Shown piece by piece: positions 50,626 to 61,700 of a stretch of DNA of 64,000 nt; positions within the stretch are counted from its first letter, which is position 1, and each line of letters begins with the position of its first letter. The DNA comes from Antedon mediterranea. Lineage: Eukaryota > Echinodermata > Crinoidea > Comatulida > Antedonidae. The notes under the pieces are model-generated. The model ran no database searches. It was not told the DNA's origin and worked only from the letters and a program-made list of their open reading frames with translations. Made by a program: the position numbers and the translations under genes. The DNA is taken from assembly GCF_964355755.1 (NCBI RefSeq), contig NC_092679.1, positions 8,558,001 to 8,622,000 on the forward strand, in the 5' to 3' direction.

Positions 50626-52242
50626 AGCGAGAGAGAGAGATAGATCAGCGAGAGAGAGAGAGAGAGAAAAAGAGATAGATCAGCGAGAGATAGATAGATC
50701 AGCGAGAGAGAGATAGATCAGCGAGAAAGAGATAGATCAGCGAGAGAGAGATATATCAGCGAGAGAGAGATAGATAGATCAGCGAGAGAGAGATAGATAG
50801 ATCAGCGAGAAAGAGATAGATAGATCAGCGAGAGAGAGAGATAGATAGATCAGCGAGAGACAGATAGATAGATCAGCGAGAGAGAGATAGATAGATCAGC
50901 GAGAGACAGATAGATAGATCAGCAAGAGACAGATAGATAGATCAGCGAGAGAGAGATAGATAGATCAGCGAGAGAGAGAGATATAGATCAGCGAGCGAGA
51001 GATAGATCAGCGAGAGAGAGATAGATCAGCGAGAGAGAGATAGATCAGCGAGATAGAGATAGATCAGCGAGAGAGAGATAGATCAGCGAGAGAGAGATAG
51101 ATCAGCGAGAGAGAGATAGATCAGCGAGAGAGAGAGATAGATAGATCAGCGAGAGAGAGAGATAGATCAGCGAGAGATAGATAGATCAGCGAGAGAGAGA
51201 TAGATGAGCTAGAGAGAGATAGATCAGCGAGAGAGAGATAGGTCAGCGAGAGAGAGATAGATAGATCAGCGAGAGAGAGAAAGATAGATCAGCGAGAGAG
51301 AGATAGATAGATCAGCGAGAGAGAGATAGATAGATCAGCGAGAGAGAGATAGATGAGCGAGAGAGAGATAGATCAGTGAGAGAGAGATAGATCAGCGAGA
51401 GAGATAGATCAGCGAGAGAGAGAGAGATAGATCAGCGAGAGAGATAGATCAGCGAGAGAGAGATAGATCAGCGAGAGAGAGATAGATCAGCGAGAGAGAA
51501 AGGTAGATCAGCGGGGGAGAGATAGATCAGCGAGAGAGAGATAGATCAGCGAGAGAGATAGATCAGCGAGAGAGAGATAGATCAGCGAGAGAGAGAGAGA
51601 GATGGATCAGCGAGAGAGAGAGATAGATCAGCGAGATAGAGAAAGATTTGCGAGAGAGAGATTGATCAGCGACAGAGAGATAGATCAGCGAAAGAGAGAT
51701 AGATCAGCGAGAGAGATATAGATCAGCGAGAGAGAGATAGATCAGCGAGAGAGAGATAGATCAGCGAGAGAGAGAGAGAAAGATCTGCGAGAGAGAGATA
51801 GATCAGCGAGAGAGAGATAGATCAGCGAGAGAGAGATAGATCAGCGAGAGAGAGAGAGAGATAGATCAGCGAGAGAGAGAGATAGATCAGCGAGAGAGAG
51901 AGATAGATCAGCGAGAGAGAGATAGATTAGCGAGAGAGAGATAGATCAGCGAGAGAGAGATAGATCAGCGAGAGAGAGATAGATCAGCGAGAGAGAGAGA
52001 TAGATCAGCGAGAGAGAGAGATAGATCAGCGAGAGAGAAAGAGAGATAGATCAGCGAGAGAGAGAGAGAGAGATACATCTGCGAGAGAGAGAGAGAGAGA
52101 GAGATAGATAGATCAGAGAGAGAGAGAGAGAGAGAGAGATCAGCGAGAGAGAGATAGATCAGGGAGAGAGAGAGAGAGAGAGAGATCAGGGAGAGAGAGA
52201 GATCAGCGAGAGAGAGATAGATCAGGTAGAGAGAGATAGATC

Positions 52243-52287
<45 letters not shown>

Positions 52288-53038
52288 AGCGAGAGAGAGA
52301 TAGATCAGCGAGAGAGAGAGAGAAAAAGAGATAGATCAGCGAGAGATAGATAGATCAGCGAGAGAGAGATAGATCAGCGAGAAAGAGATAGATCAGCGAG
52401 AGAGAGATATATCAGCGAGAGAGAGATAGATAGATCAGCGAGAGAGAGATAAATAGATCAGCGAGAGAGAGATAGATAGATCAGCGAGAGAGAGATAGAT
52501 AGACCAGCGAGAGACAGATAGATAGATCAGCGAGAGAGAGATAGATAGATCAGCGAGAGACAGATAGATAGATCAGCAAGAGACAGATAGATAGATCAGC
52601 GAGAGAGAGATAGATAGATCAGCGAGAGAGAGAGAGATATAGATCAGCGAGCGAGAGATAGATCAGCGAGAGAGAGATAGATCAGCGAGAGAGAGATAGA
52701 TCAGCGAGATAGAGATAGATCAGCGAGAGAGAGATAGATCAGCGAGAGAGAGATAGATCAGCGAGAGAGAGATAGATCAGCGAGAGAGAGAGAGATAGAT
52801 AGATCAGCGAGAGAGAGATAGATCAGCGAGAGATAGATAGATCAGCGAGAGAGAGATAGATCAGCGAGAGAGAGATAGATCAGCGAGAGATAGATAGATC
52901 AGCGAGAGACAGATAGATCAGCGAGAGAGAGATAGATCAGCGAGAGAGAGATAGATCAGCGAGAGAGAGATAGATCAACGAGAGATAGATAGATCAGCGA
53001 GAGAGAGAGATAGATCAGGTAGAGAGAGATAGATCAGC

Positions 53039-53076
<38 letters not shown>

Positions 53077-54495
53077 TCAGCGAGAGAGAGATAGATCAGC
53101 GAGAGAGAGAGAGAGAAAAAGAGATAGATCAGCGAGAGATAGATAGATCAGCGAGAGAGAGATAGATCAGCGAGAAAGAGATAGATCAGCGAGAGAGAGA
53201 AATATCAGCGAGAGAGAGATAGATAGATCAGCGAGAGAGATATAGATAGATCAGCGAGAGAGAGATAGATAGATCAGCGAGAGAGAGATAGATAGACCAG
53301 CGAGAGACAGATAGATAGATCAGCGAGAGAGAGATAGATAGATCAGCGAGAGACAGATAGATAGATCAGCAAGAAACAGATAGATAGATTACCGAGAGAG
53401 AGATAGATAGATCAGCGAGAGAGAGAGAGATATAGATCAGCGAGCGAGAGATAGATCAGCGAGAGAGAGATAGATCAGCGAGAGAGAGATAGATCAGCGA
53501 GATAGAGATAGATCAGCGAGAGAGAGATAGATCAGCGAGAGAGAGATAGATCAGCGAGAGAGAGATAGATCAGCGAGAGAGAGAGATAGATAGATCAGCG
53601 AGAGAGAGATAGATCAGCGAGAGATAGATAGATCAGCGAGAGAGAGATAGATGAGCGAGAGAGAGATAGATCAGCGAGAGAGAGATAGATTAGCGAGAGA
53701 GAGATAGATAGATCAGCGAGAGAGAGAAAGATAGATCAGCGAGAGAGAGATAGATAGATCAGCGAGAGAGAGATAGATAGATCAGCGAGAGAGAGATAGA
53801 TGAGCAAGAGAGAGATAGATCAGTGAGAGAGAGAGATAGATCAGCGAGAGAGATAGATCAGCGAGAGAGAGAGATAGATCAGCGAGAGAGAGAGAGATAG
53901 ATCAGCGAGAGAGATAGATCAGCGAGAGAGAGATAGATCAGCGAGAGAGAAAGATAGATCAGCGGGGGAGAGATAGATCAGCGAGAGAGAGATAGATCAG
54001 CGAGAGAGATAGATCAGCGAGAGAGAGATAGATCAGCGAGAGAGAGAGAGAGATGGATCAGCGAGAGAGAGAGATAGATCAGCGAGATAGAGAAAGATCT
54101 GCGAGAGAGAGATTGATCAGCGACAGAGAGATAGATCAGCGAAAGAGAGATAGATCAGCGAGAGAGATATAGATCAGCGATAGAGAGATAGATCAGCGAG
54201 AGAGAGATAGATCAGCAAGAGAGAGAAAGATCAGCGAGAGAGAGATAGATCAGCGAGAGAGAGATAGATCAGCGAGAGAGAGATAGATCAGCGAGAGAGA
54301 GAGAGAGATAGATCAGCAAGAGAGAGAGATAGATCAGCAAGAGAGAGAGATAGATCAGCGAGAGAGAGATAGATTAGCGAGAGAGAGATAGATCAGCGAG
54401 AGAGAGATAGATCAGCGAGAGAGAGATAGATCAGCGAGAGAGAGAGATAGATCAGCGAGAGAGAGATAGATCAGCGAGAGAGAAAGAGAGATAGA

Positions 54496-54534
<39 letters not shown>

Positions 54535-54605
54535 CATCTGCGAGAGAGAGAGAGAGAGATAGATCAGAGAGAGAGAGAGAGAGATCAGCGAGAGAGAGAT
54601 AGATC

Positions 54606-54667
<62 letters not shown>

Positions 54668-55802
54668 GGGGGAGAGAGAGAGAGAGATCAGGGAGAGAGA
54701 GAGATCAGCGAGAGAGAGATAGATCAGGTAGAGAGAGATAGATCAGCGAGAGAGAGAAAGAGAGAGAGAGTGAGAGATCAGCGAGAGAGAGATAGATCAG
54801 CGAGAGAGAGAGAGAAAAAGAGATAGATCAGCGAGAGATAGATAGATCAGCGAGAGAGAGATAGATCAGCGAGAAAGAGATAGATCAGCGAGAGAGAGAT
54901 ATATCAGCGAGAGAGAGATAGATAGATCAGCGAGAGAGAGATAGATAGATCAGCGAGAGAGAGATAGATAGATCAGCGAGAGAGAGATAGATAGACCAGC
55001 GAGAGACAGATAGATAGATCAGCGAGAGAGAGATAGATAGATCAGCGAGAGACAGATAGATAGATCAGCAAGAGACAGATAGATAGATCAGCGAGAGAGA
55101 GATAGATAGATCAGCGAGAGAGAGAGAGAGATATAGATCAGCGAGCGAGAGATAGATCAGCGAGAGAGAGATAGATCAGCGAGAGAGAGATAGATCAGCG
55201 AGATAGAGATAGATCAGCGAGAGAGAGATAGATCAGCGAGAGAGAGATAGATCAGCGAGAGAGAGATAGATCAGCGAGAGAGAGATAGATAGATCAGCGA
55301 GAGAGAGATAGATCAGCGAGAGATAGATAGATCAGCGAGAGAGAGATAGATCAGCGAGAGAGAGATAGATCAGCGAGAGATAGTTAGATCAGCGAGAGAC
55401 AGATAGATCAGCGAGAGAGAGATAGATCAGCGAGAGAGAGATAGATCAGCGAGAGAGAGATAGATCAACGAGAGATAGATAGATCAGCGAGAGAGAGAGA
55501 GATAGTTAGATCAGTGAGAGAGAGATAGATAGATCAGCGAGAGAGTGATAGATAGATCAGTGAGAGAGAGATAGATAGATCAGCGAGAGAGAGATAGATA
55601 GATCAGCGAGAGAGAGAGATAGATAGATCAGCGAGAGAGAGAGATAGAGAGAAATCAGCGAGAGAGAGAGATAGATCAGCGAGAGAGAGATAGATCAGCG
55701 AGAGAGAGATAGATCAGCGAGAGAGAGATAGATCAGCGAGAGAGAGAGATAGATCAGCGAGAGAGAGATAGATCAGCGAGAGAGATAGATCAGTGAGAGA
55801 GA
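50084..55802 (+). repeat. Purine-rich GA/TAGATCAGCGA satellite, block 3
   Basis: The same satellite and orientation. This block has its own higher-order variants: long pure GA runs (near 50,470-50,520, 52,160 and 54,610), ATACATCTGCGAG, CAGGTAGAGAG, GACAGATAGATAGATC and TCAGCGGGGGAGAG. The GCGAGCGAGAGATAG variant recurs near 50,993, 52,649, 53,449 and 55,142, giving steps of about 1.66, 0.80 and 1.69 kb. The TCAGCGGGGG variant also occurs left of the 3.9-kb element (near 45,893), so the element split this sub-array. It ends at a sharp border with an AT-rich repeat. No gene is seen. Confidence 0.97.
54657..54672 (+). repeat. Run of 16 G within a GA tract
   Basis: A homopolymer of 16 G embedded in an otherwise pure (GA)n tract that begins near 54,609. 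Sister copies of this tract (near 50,470 and 52,160) have no G run. It is either a local expansion able to form G-quadruplex DNA, or a sequencing or assembly error. Confidence 0.9.
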
Positions 55803-56414
55803 GTAAATTTTCGCCATTTTTCGAAAAAAAATCTTATGGTCCCCAGCAGGAAAATTTATCGAAAAATGGCTAAATTTCGACCCTTTTATTTGTTGACATA
55901 ACTAGTTACTATGGCTCTATAATTTGATGTTAACACAATATATGTCCATAAATGGCAAAATTATAGCATAATTATTTATTTTTAAAAAGTGTAACATTTT
56001 TGCCATTTTCGACCCTTTTATATTTTGACATAAGTAGTTGCTATGGCTCTATAAGATGATGTCAGCACAATATATGTGCATAAATGGCAATATTATAGCA
56101 TAATTTTTGAATTTTAAAAAGTGGAAATTTTAGTCATTTTTCGAAAAAAATTCCTATGCCCCCCCCCCCACCCAGGGAAATTTTCGCAAAAATGGCCAAA
56201 TTTTAACCCTTTTATTTTTTTACATAACTAGTTACTATGGCTCTATAAGATGATGTTAGCACAATATATTTGGAAAAATGGCGATATTATAGCATAATTA
56301 TTGAATTTTCGTATTTTAAAAAGTGTAAATTTTCGCCATTTTTCGAAAAAAAAAATCTTATGGTCCCCCTCGGGGAAATTTTCGAAAAATGGTCAAATTT
56401 AGACCCTTTTATTT
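55803..56414. repeat. ~193-bp AT-rich tandem repeat, about three copies
   Basis: Landmarks CCCTTTTAT, ATGGCTCTATAA and CACAATATAT recur. ATGGCTCTATA lies at 55,911, 56,043 and 56,236. The first step (132 bp) is shorter because the second copy lacks about 60 bp. Each full copy contains an inverted pair, AAATTTTCGCCATTTTTCG and CGAAAAATGGCTAAATTT, which can form a hairpin around a loop with TTATGGTCCCC. A C-run (near 56,160) varies between copies. No gene is seen. Confidence 0.85.
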
Positions 56415-56690
56415 TAATAGTCTATTTATCTGAAATGAATGATCAATCAATGAAAATTAATGCCATGCAACTTTTTTTCTGATTGAAAAAAATGTCCACT
56501 TGTTTAGGCCTGACATTTACAACCCTCAAAATATCTCACTTTCAAAAACAATATTTATTTTCAAAAAAAAAAAAAATATCCTTACAGGTTCGGACCCACT
56601 ACTGGGAGCACTCAAAACTGAGCATTACCCGTTATGCCATAATGTAGTACACGACAGAACAGTTTATAATAGTCTATTTATAAGTGTATT
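56415..56690 (-). repeat. Diverged single copy of the ~262-bp tRNA-like satellite unit
   Basis: Carries all landmarks of the array that starts 1.5 kb downstream: TAATAGTCTATTTAT, TGATCAATCAATGA, TTGTTTAGGCCTGACATTTAC, AATATTTATTTTC, then the tRNA-like part. On the minus strand the box A-like TGGCATAACGGG and box B-like GGTCCGAACCT are present, followed by a T-run. It is more diverged than any array unit and is followed by the start of a second, broken unit (from about 56,664). It may be an old relic of the array or the source copy. Confidence 0.85.
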
Positions 56691-56744
56691 ACGTAATTCA
56701 TCATTACGTCATAAATATCATATTAACCTTTTTAAAACCAAAAT

Positions 56745-56817
56745 GGCCAGTTAGCTCAGACGACTGAGCGTCGTGTTGACAACACGTATGTCGTGGGTTC
56801 GATTCCCACGCTGGTCG
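56745..56817 (+). tRNA. tRNA-like sequence, anticodon GAC (Val), head of a candidate SINE
   Basis: Folds as a 73-nt tRNA without an intron. The acceptor is GGCCAGT with GCTGGTC, all seven paired counting two G-U. The D stem is GCTC/GAGC. The anticodon stem has four of five pairs (T-T at the top) around loop TTGACAA, giving anticodon GAC at positions 34-36. The T stem GTGGG/CCCAC is perfect with loop TTCGATT. Box A (TAGCTCAGACG) and box B (GGTTCGATTCC) are near consensus. The D loop, AGACGACT, lacks the usual GG pair. No T-run follows directly. The first TTTT lies about 165 nt downstream, so a Pol III transcript would continue into the body that follows. That favours a tRNA-derived SINE over a free tRNA gene, but a real tRNA-Val(GAC) gene cannot be excluded. 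Confidence 0.6.
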
Positions 56818-57000
56818 GTGGAATAGAGTTAAAGGTATGCGACCAACTGTGTTTGTGGTTCACAGAATTTACGTCCCCTTTCCACCACATCTTGAGAAGG
56901 CACTAGCAATGCATCTGGTGATGATGTGGTGGAAACGACCCCAAGGCCGTGGCAGGGCCTTACTGCTGAGGCAGGGAGAGCACATTTTTAAATTTTTTTG
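56745..57000 (+). mobile_element. Candidate tRNA-derived SINE
   Basis: The head is the tRNA-like 56,745-56,817. The body of about 165 bp contains no TTTT, as expected for a Pol III unit, and ends in T-rich sequence at 56,983-56,998. Within it TTTCCACCACATC (56,879-56,891) and GATGTGGTGGAAA (56,923-56,935) form a perfect 13-bp stem. AAGGCC...GGCCTT near 56,942-56,960 can form a second small hairpin. I see no target duplication and do not recognise the body as a named SINE core. A fragment sharing the end (GGAGCACATT..., GGGGGCTTT/GGAGGCTTT..., TACATGTATTTGAT) recurs at about 58,120-58,178, suggesting a repeat family. Confidence 0.5.
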
Positions 57001-57120
57001 GGGGCTTTCGCTACATGTATTTGATCTCGTAAATTTTATGTTTAGCGCCCTCAATTTAATGTAAAAAGAAATTAATTTATCTTCTTTACGTGTTTAGAAG
57101 AGAATGTATGTCTCACCGTT
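57001..57120. other. Unique AT-rich DNA after the candidate SINE
   Basis: No gene seen. It contains TACATGTATTTGAT near 57,013, which recurs at about 58,166 just before the satellite. Confidence 0.5.
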
Positions 57121-57236
57121 GTTTGGTATGCCGTTTGTTATTATGGAAATGAGATTTTGCAGGTGTAGTGGGAAAGATGGTATTGTTAGTAATTCGCGGT
57201 CAACACGCCACACTGTTGAATTTTGATTTTGTTAAT
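57121..57236 (+). repeat. Diverged direct repeat, copy 1
   Basis: Begins GTTTGGTATGCCGT and holds TCGCGGTCAACACGCCACAC then TTGAATTTTGATTTTGTTAAT. Its partner is 57,886-58,004. The two are clearly related, with several substitutions and small indels. No coding or RNA signal is recognised. Confidence 0.8.
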
Positions 57237-57885
57237 CAATGTTGCTACATTGGTAGCGAAATGTCCGATTCGTGCAAGATATTGTATTTTAATATGTTAT
57301 GAATAAACATTTATGGATGGTAGTTGGTGTGTATGGCCGCACCGTCCCAGAATAAACATGTTTTAAACAGATAATTTGTCTCCGATGATTTTTGTATGGG
57401 GTTAATGGAGAGTGAAATAGATCAAATATAGAACATTTGCAAAGAAGCCGATTTCCAGACTGATTTCGAAACTTAGACTAATTCCGCCGCCGGGCTGGGC
57501 CTTAGGCATATACGAAGTCGAGTTTTTAAAGTAGAAAACTCTACCTAAACTTTTGAATTCGCATCTGGATAGTTGAATTTTTAACAAAATATCATAAATA
57601 TCATAGGTGATTAGCCTATGTATGGTAATAAGTATAAGTATAAGTGCAATTCTGGGCTCTATTTTTATTATTAGCTCTGCCCCAAACATGGTGGGCTAGT
57701 AGGCCTACTGGAGACCTAATATGGGTTAATATCATATTTCAAATTTCAATGAATAGGTGCACTTTCCGGGGACAAGCTCTATTGTCCTTGTTAGTCTTAT
57801 ATATTTTGTTTCATATAATTTCAAATCATGTAAAGTACCATTTTCAGGCGGGAGTCTGTGCAATTCTATTTTTTTATTTTAAACA
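57237..57885. other. Unique DNA between the two direct repeats
   Basis: No gene seen. Short frames on both strands (for example 57,402-57,689 minus and 57,644-57,919 plus) overlap each other and carry no motif I recognise. GTAGGCCTACTGG occurs near 57,699. Confidence 0.5.
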
Positions 57886-58004
57886 GTTTGGTATGCCGTC
57901 GTGGTTGTTATGCAAATGAGCTTGTGCATGTGTATTATGGGGAAGATAATATGTTAATCATTCTCGGTCAACACGCCACACTGTTAAATTTTGATGCTGT
58001 TAAT
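57886..58004 (+). repeat. Diverged direct repeat, copy 2
   Basis: Partner of 57,121-57,236: GTTTGGTATGCCGT...CTCGGTCAACACGCCACAC...TTAAATTTTGATGCTGTTAAT. This copy contains ATGCAAAT (57,909-57,916), an octamer-like motif altered to ATGGAAAT in copy 1. Confidence 0.8.
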
Positions 58005-58486
58005 ATTTACATTAGAATATTGTTCAAATCATGTAAATAAAAAATTTTCCGGGCGGGAACCCAGCAGCTCTCGAAAAGAACTCGAGGTGGAAAAGAAGCT
58101 CACCCATGAGTACTGAATATGAAGGAGCACATTGGCTTCTTTTGGAGGCTTTATGGCAGTCTTTTTACATGTATTTGATTTAAAAAACAATATTTATTTT
58201 CAATTTAAAAAAAAAAAGAAAAAAATATTCCTAGAGGTTCGAACCCACTACTGAGAGAAATCAAACCTGAGCATTACCGGTTACGCCACAAACCAGTAGA
58301 TAACTGAAGAGCTGATAATAGTCTATTTATATGAAATAAATAATAATTCAATGAAAAATAATGCCATGCAACTTTGTTTCTGATTTTAAAAAAGGTTCAC
58401 TTGTTTAGGCCTGACATTTACAACCCTCAAAATATCTCACTTTCAAAAACAATATTTATTTTCAATTAAAAAAAAAAAGAAAAAAC

Positions 58487-58557
58487 ATACCCGTATAGGT
58501 TCGAACCCACTACTGAGAGCACTCAAACCTGAGCATTACCCGTTACGCCACAAACCA
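58487..58557 (-). pseudogene. Representative tRNA-like Pol III module of the satellite
   Basis: One well-kept unit read on the minus strand. Box A TGGCGTAACGGG starts at 58,550. Box B GGTTCGAACCT starts at 58,507, 43 nt on, the spacing of a tRNA with a four-base variable loop. The D stem pairs (GCGT with ATGC, one G-U). A GAG triplet sits at the anticodon place in TTGAGTG, which would be Leu. The anticodon stem, T stem and acceptor pair poorly. Runs of T follow at once (complement of 58,468-58,485), so a transcript would end just after the tRNA-like part. This looks like a degenerate tRNA or SINE head with the promoter intact, not a working tRNA. Confidence 0.7.
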
Positions 58558-60540
58558 GTAGATGACTGAGGAGCTGATAATAGTCTATATATATGAAATG
58601 AATGATCAATCAATGAAAAATAATGCCATGCAACTTTGTTTCTGATTTTAAAAAAGGTCCACTTGTTTAGGCCTGACATTTACAACCCTCAAAATATCTC
58701 ACTTTCAAAAACCATATTTATTTTCAATTTAAAAAAAAAAGAAAAAAAATATCCCTAGAGGTTCGACCCACTACTCAGAGCACTCAAACCTGAGCATTAC
58801 CCGTTACGCCACAAACCAGTAGATAACTGAAGCGCTGATAATAGTCTATTTATATGAAATGAATGATCAATCAATGAAAAATAATGCCATGCAACTTTGT
58901 TTCTGATTTTAAAATAGATTCATTTGTTTAGGCCTGACATTCACAACCCTAAAAAATATCTCATTTTCCAAAAAAATATTTATTTTCAATAAGAAAAAAA
59001 ACCAATATCCCTAGAGGTTGGAACCCGCTACTGAGAGCACTCAAACCTGGGTATTACCCGTTACGCCACAAACCAGTAGATAACTGAAGAGCTGATAATA
59101 GCCTATTTATATGTAATTAATGATCAATCAATGAAAAATAATGCCATGCAACTTTGTTTCTGATTTTAAAAAAAGGTTCATTTGTTTAGGCCTGACATTT
59201 ACAACCCTCAAAATATCTCACTTTCAAAAAAAATATTTATTTTCAATAAAAAAAAAAGAAAAAAAATATCCCTAGAGGTTCGAACCCACTACTGCGAGCA
59301 CTCAAACTTGAGCATTACCCGTTGCGCCTCAAACCAGTAGATGACTGAAGAGCTGATAATAGTCTATTTATATGAAATAAATAATAAATCAATAAAAAAT
59401 AATGCCATGCAACTTTGTTTCGATTTTAAAAAAGGTTCACTTGTTTAGGCCTGACATTTACAACCCTCAAAATATCTCACTTTCAAAAACAATATTTATT
59501 TTAAATTTAAAAAAACAAAAAATAAAAAATATCCGTAGAGGTTCGAACCCACTAGTGAGAGCACTCAAACTTGAGCATTACCCGTTACGCCACAAACCAG
59601 TAGATTACTGAAGAGCTGATAATAATCTATTTATATGAAATGGATGATCAATCAATGAAAAATAATGCCATACAACTTTGTTTCTGATTTTAAAAAAGGT
59701 TCACTTGTTTAGGCCTGACAGTTGCAACCCTCAAAATATCTCACTTTAAAAAACAATATTTATTTTCAATTTAAAAAAAAAAGAAAAAAAATATCCCTAG
59801 AGGTTCGTTGCACTACTCAGAGCACTCAAACCTGAGCATTACCCGTTACGCCACAAACCAGTAGATGACTGAAGAGCTGATAATAGTCTATTTATATGAA
59901 ATGAATGATCAATCAATGAAAAATAATGGCATGCAACTTTGTTTCTGATTTTAAAAAAGATCCATTTTTTAGGCCTGACATTCACAACCCTAAAAAATAT
60001 CTCATTTTCAAAAAAAAATATTTATTTTCAATAAGAAAAAAAAAGCAATATCCATAGAGGTTGGAATCCGCTACTGAGAGCACTCAAACCTGGGTATTAC
60101 CCGTTACGCCACAAGCCAGTAGATAACTGAAGAGCTGATAATAGTCTATTTATATGAAATCAATGATCAATCAATGAAAAATAATGCCATGCAACTTTGT
60201 TTCTGATTTTAAAAAATGTCCACTTCTTTAGGCCTGATATTTACAACCCTCAAAATATCTCACTTTCAAAAACAATATTCATTTTCAATTAAAAAAAAAA
60301 AAAAAATCCCTAGAGGTTCTAACCCACTACTGAGAGCACTCAAACCTGAGCATTATCCGTTACGTCACAAACCAGTAGATGACTGAGGAGCTGATAATAG
60401 TCTATTTATATTAAATGAATGATCAATCAATGAAAAATAATGCCATGCAACTTTGTTTCTGATTTTAAAAAAGGTCCACTTGTTTAGGCCTGACATTTAC
60501 AACCCTCAAAATATCTCACTTTCAAAAACAATATTTATTT

Positions 60541-60590
60541 TCAATTTTAAAATATCTCACTTTCAAAAACAATATTTATTTTCAATTAAA
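60541..60590 (+). repeat. 44-bp internal duplication inside one satellite unit
   Basis: The segment AAATATCTCACTTTC...TTATTTTCAATT is present twice in a row in this unit and again in the unit near 63,375-63,410. It lengthens both units to about 304 bp. Sharing of the same event by two units about 2.8 kb apart shows that groups of units were copied together. Confidence 0.85.
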
Positions 60591-61659
60591 AAAAAAGAAA
60601 GAAAAAAAAAATTCGTAGAGGTTCGAACCCACTACTGCGAGAACTCAAACCTGAGCACTACCGGTTACGCCACAAACCAGTAGATGAGTGAAGAGCTGAT
60701 AATAGTCTATTTATATGAAATGAATGATCCATCAATGTAAAATGATGTTATGCAACTTTGTTTCTGATTTAAAAAAAGGTCCACTTTGTTAGGCTTGACA
60801 TTTAAAACCATAAAAATATCTCACTTTCAAAAACAATATTTATTTTCAAATATAAAAAAAAAGAAAAAAAAAATTTCCTAGAGGTTCGAACCCACTACTG
60901 AGAGAACTCAAACCTGAGCATTACCGGTTACGCCACAAACCAGTAGATGAGTGAAGAGCTGATAATAGTCTATTTATATGAAATGAATGATCCATCAATG
61001 TAAAATGATGTTATGCAACTTTGTTTCTGATTTAAAAAAAGGTCCACTTTGTTAGGCTTGACATTTAAAACCATAAAAATATCTCACTTTCAAAAACAAT
61101 ATTTATTTTCAAATATAAAAAAAAAGAAAAAAAAATTTCCTAGAGGTTCGAACCCACTACTGAGAGAACTCAAACCTCAAACCTGAGCATTACCGGTTAC
61201 GCCACAAACCAGTAGATGAGTGAAGAGCTGATAATAGTCTATTTATATGAAATGAATGATCCATCAATGTAAAATGATGTTATGCAACTTTGTTTCTGAT
61301 TTAAAAAAAGGTCCACTTGGTTAGGCTTGACATTTAAAACCATAAAAATATCTCACTTTCAAAAACAATATTTATTTTCAAATAAAAAAAAAAAGAAAAA
61401 AAAATTTCCTAGAGGTTCGAACCCACTACTGAGAGAACTCAAACCTGAGCATTACCGGTTACGCCACAAACCAGTAGATGAGTGAAGAGCTGATAATAGT
61501 CTATTTATATGAAATGAATGATCCTTCAATGTAAAATGATGTTATGCAACTTTGTTTCTGATTTAAAAAAAGGTCCACTTGGTTAGGCTTGACATTTAAA
61601 ACCATAAAAATATCTCACTTTCAAAAACAATATTTATTTTCAAATAAAAAAAAAAAGAA

Positions 61660-61700
61660 AAAAAATATCCCTATTTATATGAAATTAATGATCAATCAAT
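61660..61700 (+). repeat. Deletion junction removing the tRNA-like part of a unit
   Basis: AATATCCC is joined directly to TATTTATATGAAATTAATG, so the unit lacks box A, box B and the segment between. The same junction occurs at about 63,670-63,710, and both are followed by a unit with the same variants (CCACTAGTGAGAG, ACTTCAGCATT). It is therefore a single deletion duplicated within a block of about 2.0 kb. Confidence 0.85.

Noticed and set aside
1-55802. Telomeric repeat
   Set aside because: The monomer contains no TTAGGG/CCCTAA-type unit. It is an interstitial-type satellite.
56837-57064. 75-codon plus and 61-codon minus frames over the candidate SINE body
   Set aside because: They overlap on opposite strands and coincide with the hairpin-forming body. 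No motif.
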